The position numbers and the translations under genes were made by a program. The notes beneath the pieces are model-generated. The model did no database searches. It was given only the letters and a program-made list of their open reading frames with translations, and was not told the origin of the DNA. A stretch of DNA of 11,927 nucleotides from CF-161 sp035259145 (lineage in GTDB: Bacteria > Chloroflexota > Dormibacteria > Dormibacterales > Dormibacteraceae). The stretch is taken from contig DATFWQ010000216.1 of assembly GCA_035259145.1 (NCBI GenBank), forward strand, positions 1 through 11,927. The letters run 5' to 3'. Shown here one piece after another: positions 1-4,389 of this stretch (the first letter of the stretch is position 1; each line of letters starts with the position of its first letter).

Positions 1-1
1 G

Positions 2-871
2 GCCAACAGCAGCAAGTCCAACGAGGTCAAGGTCACCATGCCCGCCGACGGGCAATCCTCGGTCAGCCTGCAGCCCGGCCCCGGCCAGGGCAAGGCGACC
101 TTCATGTACCTCTTTAACGGGTTCGTCAACTGCGCCAACTATGGTGCCGATCAGAACCTGCTGGCCGGTGCCGACAGCAGCGGCCTCTACCGCAGCCTGC
201 TCCAGTTCAACCTGCCTCAGATCCCAAGCACCGCCAGCAACGTGAGCGCCAAGCTGAACGTCCTCCATTTCCTGGAGAACACGGTCAACATGACCCTGCA
301 CGCCTACCCGGTGACCTCCAGCTGGGAGGAGGGGACGGGGGTCACGAGCCCTGCTGCCTGCACCGGCAACGGTGCCACCTGGTACGAGCGCACGGGCGGC
401 GTGATGTGGAACAGCCAGGGCGGGGACTTCGACAGCAGCACCGCCTCCAGCCAGGTCTCGATTCCCGCCCTGGAGACGGAGAAATGGGAAACGTTCGACG
501 TCTCCAGCATCGTGTCCAGGTGGGTGAGCGGGCAGGCCCCTAACCTGGGTCTGCTGATCAAGTCGGACAACGAGGCTCAGGTCAATTACAACTTCACGGT
601 CCTGGCCAGCAACGACTACAGCCCGGCGCCTGGTGTCCGGCCGCAGCTGCAGGTCACCTACACTGACGGCAGCCACGCCATCCCGCCCACAGTGGCGGTC
701 TCGGCGCCGGCGCCCGGGGCCATGGTCTCGGGCAGCACGGTGACGCTCTCGGCGGCGGCCTCCAGTCCGGGGGCTGTGAGCAAGGTCCAGTTCTTCGTGG
801 ACGGGAGCCTCGTCGGCACGGCAGGGCAGGCGCCCTGGCAGGTGACCTGGATCGCCTCCGCCGGAACCTAA
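2..871 (+). CDS. DNRLRE-domain surface/secreted protein with Ig-like repeat, 5' end outside window
   Basis: The frame is open from the first bases of the window, so the start lies upstream; the ATG at 38 is internal. About 289 residues are visible. The first dozen (ending SNEVKVT) look like the last strand of a fibronectin type III repeat. A DNRLRE domain follows (roughly residues 20-225), recognised by NYGADQNLLAG, then YRSLLQFNL, the KLNVLHF strand, SSWEEGTG, a TWYERTGG segment, FDVSSIVSRWVSG and LQVTY near its end. This domain is known as an adhesive or structural module of extracellular proteins, often beside Fn3 repeats or glycan-active domains. The last 60 or so residues are an Ig-like domain (PPTVAVSAPAPG, VQFFVDGSLVGTAG) that breaks off at WIASAGT before its last strands. 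No enzyme domain is visible. The role is probably cell-surface or secreted binding; the specific function is unknown. It may be a pseudogene because of the abrupt end. Confidence 0.82.
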   Translation, partial: ANSSKSNEVKVTMPADGQSSVSLQPGPGQGKATFMYLFNGFVNCANYGADQNLLAGADSSGLYRSLLQFNLPQIPSTASNVSAKLNVLHFLENTVNMTLHAYPVTSSWEEGTGVTSPAACTGNGATWYERTGGVMWNSQGGDFDSSTASSQVSIPALETEKWETFDVSSIVSRWVSGQAPNLGLLIKSDNEAQVNYNFTVLASNDYSPAPGVRPQLQVTYTDGSHAIPPTVAVSAPAPGAMVSGSTVTLSAAASSPGAVSKVQFFVDGSLVGTAGQAPWQVTWIASAGT

Positions 872-940
872 GTCTTCTTTGCCGCGATGCATATGGCTCA
901 GGCTCTGGGTAGCGTCGTCATCAGGATTCGGGGAGGATAG
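872..940 (+). pseudogene. In-frame remnant of the interrupted Ig-like domain
   Basis: Reading on past the TAA at 869-871 in the same frame gives VFFAAMHMAQALGSVVIRI and two glycines before TAG at 938-940. Ig-like domains of this class normally end with a strand like GTYxFxAxAxD, a short turn, and a final strand of alternating hydrophobic residues. GT-stop-VFFA and SVVIRI sit where those pieces should be. One base change from TAC (Tyr) to TAA would explain the stop. This is inference from pattern only. Confidence 0.35.
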
Positions 941-987
941 GACTCGCCCATAGGTTGATCGCCCTGAGTTAGCGGACGGGAAGCCGA

Positions 988-1019
988 ACCTGCCAGGGCG
1001 CCTCACCGGCCGTACCCAC
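988..1019 (-). repeat. Inverted copy fragment of the Ig-like domain coding sequence at 812-843
   Basis: The reverse complement of this stretch matches 812-843 at about 27 of 32 positions, including an unbroken 16-base match (828-843 against 988-1003). Read on the minus strand it encodes VGTAGEAPWQV with DQS before it, against VGTAGQAPWQV in the plus-strand domain. Stops close the minus frame on both sides (TAG just upstream, TAA a few codons after). It is best explained as a remnant of a second, inverted gene or repeat of the same family. Confidence 0.55.
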
Positions 1020-1261
1020 AGACTGGTCGCTCTACATCTCTGGCCTGAGCCGCTTTGGCGATCCGATAGACGTCCACCCCAACAACGCAGACAGACCAAC
1101 GGGACCACCTCCTGGTTCGAGCCGCCGGGGGTCCACCTCCGCTTCAAGCTCGCTGCGGGCCATCTCGACGACATGAGGTGGCTCAGGCGGCGAGAGGCAC
1201 GCACCCGAGCGAAGCTGTCGGCAATCATTCCCCCTGGGTGGGGCCCTGAATTAGGTCCTGC

Positions 1262-1277
1262 CGCCGGGTTTCCGGCG
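1262..1277. terminator. Short GC hairpin upstream of the DinB-like gene
   Basis: A perfect 6-bp stem (CGCCGG / CCGGCG) closes a GTTT loop. No T-run follows, so it is at best a weak terminator for anything read from the left. It could equally be part of the structured leader of the DinB-like gene, since a second hairpin follows four bases later. Confidence 0.25.
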
Positions 1278-1280
1278 CCT

Positions 1281-1307
1281 GCTGACCCCTTGTTCCCCGG
1301 GATCAGC
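1281..1307 (+). promoter_or_regulatory. Stem-loop abutting the ribosome binding site of the DinB-like gene
   Basis: The arms GCTGACCCC (1281-1289) and GGGATCAGC (1299-1307) pair at 8 of 9 positions around a 9-base loop. The ribosome site GGGAG (1308-1312) starts directly at the base of the stem, nine bases before the ATG at 1322. The position would allow structure to influence translation start. There is no direct evidence that it does. Confidence 0.3.
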
Positions 1308-1321
1308 GGGAGAATACTTTC

Positions 1322-1828
1322 ATGTCCGAATCCACGACTTCACGCTCCGCACAGTTCGCAGATCTTTTCGAGGCTGCTCAGGACGGCTTCATCCGTCTCA
1401 TCGAGCTCCTGGACGACGAGCAGTGGCGGCGGGTCGGGAAGAATTATCCGCAGCGCGTCAACAACGAGGATGAGAGACGGACTGTGGGCGTGATCGCGCA
1501 TCATGTGGCGAGCTCTGGGCCCTTCATCCTGGAGCGAATCCAGCTCATGGCTGCGGGCCGCTTGCTGCCGCCGGTAGGAGATTTCCGGGAATTGAACGCC
1601 AGGCACGCTGCCGAGAACGCTGCCGTCACGCGGGATGAAGTGCTCAAGGTTCTGCGCGAGACAAAGGGCCCGATCGCTGCCGCGGTGCGCGCGATCCCGG
1701 ATGACCAGCTCGATCAGCCGCGGGAGACACCGGCGGGCCCGATGTCGGTGGCGCAGCGGCTGGAGCGTGTCCTGATCGGGCACCTCAAGATGCATCAGGG
1801 GTCGATCGATGCGGCGGTCGCCCAGTAG
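1322..1828 (+). CDS. DinB-superfamily protein (putative metal-dependent four-helix bundle)
   Basis: The 168-residue product is mostly helical and has the DinB/YfiT layout: a first helix with FIRLIELLDDEQW, a histidine in the second helix (VIAHHV, His60/His61) and a paired HxxxH in the last (GHLKMH, His154 and His158). In this superfamily three such histidines bind a divalent metal. Members include thiol transferases that use mycothiol or bacillithiol, and many of unknown function, so the substrate cannot be named. The ATG at 1322 has a GGGAG ribosome site nine bases upstream, and the length is usual for the family. It is followed by a hairpin and then a VOC gene on the same strand. The name refers to the family and does not imply DNA damage induction. 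No signal peptide is seen, so it should be cytoplasmic. Confidence 0.8.
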   Translation: MSESTTSRSAQFADLFEAAQDGFIRLIELLDDEQWRRVGKNYPQRVNNEDERRTVGVIAHHVASSGPFILERIQLMAAGRLLPPVGDFRELNARHAAENAAVTRDEVLKVLRETKGPIAAAVRAIPDDQLDQPRETPAGPMSVAQRLERVLIGHLKMHQGSIDAAVAQ

Positions 1829-1842
1829 GCCTCCGTTACCGA

Positions 1843-1871
1843 ACCCTCCCCCGCGACCCGGGGTAGGGGGT
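1843..1871. terminator. GC-rich hairpin between the DinB-like and VOC genes
   Basis: The arms ACCCTCCCC and GGGGTAGGGGGT can pair to about 10 bp with a two-base bulge and one G-T pair, around a short loop that includes GCGAC. No T-run follows. It starts 15 bases after the DinB-like stop, so it may end or weaken that transcript before the VOC gene. It could also be a copy of a dispersed GC-rich palindromic repeat, which only a genome search would show. Confidence 0.35.
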
Positions 1872-1913
1872 GATTCGCGGTCGGGTGTTGACCGAGTAGC
1901 CTATTCAGTGCGG

Positions 1914-2324
1914 ATGGTTCAGGGAAAGCTCGACGCGGTGGGCGTCGTCGTTGGTGATTTGCGACGGGCCGTGGGTTTCTACCGCCTTCTCGGGGCCCCA
2001 TTCCCGGAAGGTGCCGAGGAGTCCGAGGACGGCCACGCCGAGGCCCAGCTCGAGGGTGGTGTGCGGCTGCTACTCGACACGGAGGAAGGTATCCGGAGCT
2101 TCGATCCCAGCTGGCGCCGAGGGAATGGTTCTCCGGGTGTGAGCGTAGCCTTCCGTTGCGCCAGCCCTGCAGCCGTCGACGAACTCTACTCGCGGGCCCT
2201 GGGGGCGGGTGGGCACGGCCATAAGGAGCCCTGGGATGCGTTCTGGGGTCAACGCTATGCGCAGCTGCGAGACCCCGACGGCAATGGGGTCGATCTCTAC
2301 GCCGACCTCGTTCCGGTTGGCTGA
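1914..2324 (+). CDS. VOC-family protein (glyoxalase/bleomycin-resistance fold)
   Basis: A 136-residue single VOC unit with two beta-alpha-beta-beta-beta halves: LDAVGVVVGDLRRAVGFYR opens the first, and PGVSVAFRCASPAAVDELY followed by QRYAQLRDPDGNGVDLYA forms the second. The DPDGNGVDLY ending is the family's hallmark. I chose the ATG at 1914 because the fold starts a few residues later. GTG at 1908 is an alternative, and the frame upstream to 1809 is arginine- and proline-rich and overlaps the DinB-like gene. Two positions that usually bind metal are not the usual residues: an alanine or valine stands near the first strand where His is common, and Asp stands for the last Glu. It may therefore be a metal-free binding protein like bleomycin-resistance dimers, or a dioxygenase relative with altered ligands. 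The substrate is unknown. Confidence 0.8.
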   Translation: MVQGKLDAVGVVVGDLRRAVGFYRLLGAPFPEGAEESEDGHAEAQLEGGVRLLLDTEEGIRSFDPSWRRGNGSPGVSVAFRCASPAAVDELYSRALGAGGHGHKEPWDAFWGQRYAQLRDPDGNGVDLYADLVPVG

Positions 2325-2333
2325 CGCGCAAGA

Positions 2334-2359
2334 CCGCTGAACGGGCAGTCCCGTCGCGG
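2334..2359. terminator. Hairpin between two convergent genes
   Basis: ACGGG-CAGT-CCCGT (2341-2354) is a perfect 5-bp stem with a 4-base loop, extended by CCGC (2334-2337) and GCGG (2356-2359) across a small internal loop. It lies in the 59-bp gap between the stops of the VOC gene and the alpha/beta hydrolase gene, where a bidirectional terminator would be useful. There is no T-run on either strand. Confidence 0.4.
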
Positions 2360-2383
2360 CGTGCATTGTCGCCAATCTCGGGG

Positions 2384-2890
2384 TCAACGCAGGCCGGCGA
2401 TCCAGTCCGCGGCGGCGGTCAACGCATCGTCGAGGCGCTCCTTCAAGCTGTGGCCGGTGCCCGGCAGCGTCACCACGCGCACCTCAGGCAGCTTGCGCGC
2501 CTCGCGGCGCAGCTCGTCCGGTGAGCCGAAGGGGTCGGACTCGCCCTGGACGATCAGAACCGGACACCGGATGCGCGGCCAGTGCTCGGTGCGGAGCTGT
2601 TGCGCGAAGCCTGGCCTGTGGAGCGGGTAGGCGAAGAGAAGGAGGCCGGCAAAGTCGCTCTCGGAATCGGCTGCGGCCAGGCTCGCCACCCGACCGCCGT
2701 AGGAGCGGCCGCCGGCCACCACGTCTGGGCCTGTGCCCGACTGCTGCAGGAAGACTGGAACGGCCCGTTCGGCGTTGCCGCCCGGCAGCTTGACAGCCTG
2801 GGCCTCGATACCCCTTGTGGCAAGCCCATGGATGTATGGCTTCAGCGACTCCACGCCTCCGGTTGCACCCGGACCAAGGAACACCTTCAC
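2384..2890 (-). CDS. Small alpha/beta hydrolase, KANL3/Tex30-like (COG3571 type)
   Basis: The 168-residue product has a complete-looking catalytic triad: Ser63 in the nucleophile elbow GGRSYGGR, Asp119 in QGESDPFG and His147 in GTGHSLK. The first strand and oxyanion region is FLGPGATGG where relatives have HGAGA. FAYPLHRPG after the fifth strand is typical of this group of predicted hydrolases, whose substrates are unknown. It is shorter than many relatives (about 200 residues), but the core is present. The start is GTG at 2890; in-frame TGA upstream leaves no ATG alternative. A purine-rich GAGGAGG lies about 16 bases before it, rather far. It follows the HdeD-like gene by 62 bp on the same strand and is probably co-transcribed. 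It is predicted to be cytoplasmic. Confidence 0.78.
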   Translation of the reverse strand: MKVFLGPGATGGVESLKPYIHGLATRGIEAQAVKLPGGNAERAVPVFLQQSGTGPDVVAGGRSYGGRVASLAAADSESDFAGLLLFAYPLHRPGFAQQLRTEHWPRIRCPVLIVQGESDPFGSPDELRREARKLPEVRVVTLPGTGHSLKERLDDALTAAADWIAGLR

Positions 2891-2952
2891 TCGGACTGTT
2901 CGATCGCCTCCTCGGCGGCGTATTCAGCCGGTCGGGCTTTTCGGCCGCTCCT

Positions 2953-3543
2953 CTAAGCAGCTCCAGAACGCAGCGGGACCGTGGCCGAGCGCACTTGAAA
3001 GGCCTGCAAGGCGAGCATCACGCCGAACAGCACCAGCCATACGCCGAGCACCAGCGTCAGGGCGAACAGCGAGATGCCCGGTACTACGATCAGGAGCACC
3101 CCGGCGATGACGCTCAGGAGGCCGCTGAGGATCATCCACGCCCTGCCCGGCAGCTCCGGGTGACCGATGGCCACGAAGAGCTCGATCACCCCGTGCATCA
3201 TCCAGTAGAAGCCCAGGACGAGGGCCAGCACCAGGAGACTCAGGGCCACGTGACCCAGCAAGTAGACGCCAACCACAAATGACAGCACTGCAAGGATTGC
3301 CTGAAGGGCTCGAAGCCATCCCGTCTCGCCAGGAATGGCGAAGGCTCCCACGAAACGGAATACACCGCCAACAATCAGCTGGACCGCGAACACGATGGCG
3401 ATGATCACCAGCGTCGCGCTTGGCCAGAAGATCGCCACCACTCCGGCCAGGATCGAGATGATCCCGAAGGCGAGGATCCAGGCCCAGGCCCTGCCGAGCT
3501 TCCTCAGTCTTGCCTCGAGTTCGCCGGCCATAAGCATCGACAT
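2953..3543 (-). CDS. HdeD family (DUF308) integral membrane protein
   Basis: The 196-residue product has six hydrophobic helices in three hairpin pairs, beginning with WILAFGIISILAGVVAIFWP. The recurring pattern of a helix ending in WP or P followed by a second helix (FWPSATLVII, VVPGISLFAL) is the DUF308 signature. HdeD in Escherichia coli is linked to acid resistance, but for most members the function is unknown. The ATG at 3543 has a full AGGAGG ribosome site (3550-3555) six bases upstream, the best in the window. It starts 81 bp after the TetR gene on the same strand. A possible own -35 (TTGACT at 3628-3623) overlaps the TetR stop, but no good -10 follows. It is likely a stress-related membrane protein of the inner membrane. 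Confidence 0.88.
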   Translation of the reverse strand: MSMLMAGELEARLRKLGRAWAWILAFGIISILAGVVAIFWPSATLVIIAIVFAVQLIVGGVFRFVGAFAIPGETGWLRALQAILAVLSFVVGVYLLGHVALSLLVLALVLGFYWMMHGVIELFVAIGHPELPGRAWMILSGLLSVIAGVLLIVVPGISLFALTLVLGVWLVLFGVMLALQAFQVRSATVPLRSGAA

Positions 3544-3624
3544 TGGCAGCCTCCTATCTCATCCTGCAGGGGTGCTGACATTCAACACGTAATTCGATAG
3601 AGATTGCCACTGCGCCGACCGGAG

Positions 3625-4284
3625 TCAACCGCACTCGGGTGATGGCGCCACTCCCTCGCCGCCCGCTGATCGCGCGGCCTCCACGACTCCGCCGACTGCG
3701 AGGCCGATGCGCTGCGCGGCGATGGTCCGGTCGGGCTGCCCGGCGTCCAGCCAGGCGATGACCCCCTCGACTGCCACCGTGGGCACGAGCGTCGAGGCCC
3801 AACGCGCCCACGCCGGGTCGGGGATCACGTCCGCCAGGTAGCCGTACGCGACCTCGAACATGGAGGCGCGCAGCACGTCGATCTCCTTGCGGAACTCCGG
3901 CTCGCGGGCGGCGTGGTGGAACAGGAGGCGGAAGCCGGCCGGCTCCACCGCGGCCGCCGAGAGCAGGGCGTCGAGGCTCGAATCCGTGAACGCGGGGGAT
4001 CCCGTCGCAGCGGCCAGGCGGTCCTGCGCCCTCCGGAGAACCGCTCGGTAGAGCTCCGCCTTCGAGTCGAAGTGCCGGTAGAGAACGTCGCGGCTGATGC
4101 CCGCCTCAGTCGCCACGTCCTCCAGGCTGGTGGCTGCGAATCCGGCGTTCGCAAATGCGCGAGTTGCGGTTATGAGGATCTGCTCCCGGCGCTCTGGGCG
4201 GCGGAGAAGCCGTCTCTTTGGTTTCTCATGGCCCGCCGGCGGGGTGTCGACGGCCACCTCTGAGGCCATCTGACCACTTTCCAT
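3625..4284 (-). CDS. TetR/AcrR family transcriptional regulator
   Basis: The 219-residue product has a basic N-terminal arm (KPKRRLLRRPERR), then helix 1 with REQILITATRAFANAGF and the helix-turn-helix (TSLEDVATEAGISRDVLYR, residues 52-70) followed by HFDSKAELYRAVL, all typical of TetR. The C-terminal ligand-binding half is variable, as usual. It is divergent from the MMPL exporter gene, the classic arrangement for a repressor of an efflux gene, and precedes the HdeD and hydrolase genes on its own strand. I chose the ATG at 4284 because a TATACT -10 box at 4297-4292 puts the transcript start at or next to this codon (leaderless). ATG at 4269 with a weak GGAAAGTGG upstream is an alternative. 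Longer frames would run through the intergenic region into the exporter gene. The inducer is unknown. Confidence 0.85.
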   Translation of the reverse strand: MESGQMASEVAVDTPPAGHEKPKRRLLRRPERREQILITATRAFANAGFAATSLEDVATEAGISRDVLYRHFDSKAELYRAVLRRAQDRLAAATGSPAFTDSSLDALLSAAAVEPAGFRLLFHHAAREPEFRKEIDVLRASMFEVAYGYLADVIPDPAWARWASTLVPTVAVEGVIAWLDAGQPDRTIAAQRIGLAVGGVVEAARSAGGEGVAPSPECG

Positions 4285-4291
4285 GCAGAAA

Positions 4292-4297
4292 AGTATA
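4292..4297 (-). promoter_or_regulatory. -10 box for the TetR gene, likely leaderless transcript
   Basis: Read on the minus strand the hexamer is TATACT, one base from the TATAAT consensus. It ends seven bases before the ATG at 4284, so transcription would start at about that codon. No ribosome site is visible upstream of the ATG, which agrees with a leaderless start. The -35 region (about 4315-4320) has no TTGACA-like match and falls inside the palindrome 4312-4323. Confidence 0.5.
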
Positions 4298-4311
4298 GAC
4301 TTTGGCATGGC

Positions 4312-4323
4312 GACTCTAGAGTC
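4312..4323. promoter_or_regulatory. Candidate TetR operator, perfect 12-bp palindrome
   Basis: GACTCTAGAGTC is a perfect palindrome in the divergent intergenic region. A wider imperfect pair, AAGTATAGAC (4291-4300) and GTCCACACTT (4321-4330), matches 8 of 10 as an inverted repeat and overlaps its right half. The palindrome covers the -35 position of the TetR promoter and lies 66 bp before the exporter start. Binding here could repress both genes, as is known for many TetR regulators. No binding data are available. Confidence 0.5.
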
Positions 4324-4375
4324 CACACTTAGAAGTAAATTTGTTTTCTCGGAGACCCGCCGAGGCATTCCCTTC

Positions 4376-4382
4376 AGGAGGG
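4376..4382 (+). promoter_or_regulatory. Ribosome binding site deciding the GTG start of the MMPL gene
   Basis: AGGAGGG is followed after seven bases (TGAAGTC) by GTG at 4390. This strong site, and a first membrane helix that begins about ten residues later, fix the start on a GTG. Confidence 0.8.
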
Positions 4383-4389
4383 TGAAGTC

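Larger units (their letters stand above)
941..1321. other. Intergenic stretch without a convincing gene
   Basis: I see no supported gene between the surface-protein remnant and the DinB-like gene. A plus-strand frame is open from 954 to 1493, but it has no ribosome site, an arginine- and proline-rich composition and no recognisable domain, and it runs into the next gene. The stretch holds an inverted scrap of an Ig-like domain (988-1019) and two hairpins at its right end. It looks like decayed sequence followed by the leader of the DinB-like gene. Confidence 0.5.

Noticed and set aside
954..1493. Plus-strand open frame through the intergenic stretch into the DinB-like gene
   Set aside because: Arg/Pro-rich, no ribosome site, no domain, and it overlaps a well-supported gene in another frame.
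1809..1913. N-terminal extension of the VOC gene to 1809
   Set aside because: The added residues are Arg/Pro-rich, overlap the DinB-like gene and span the GC hairpin; the VOC fold begins right after 1914.
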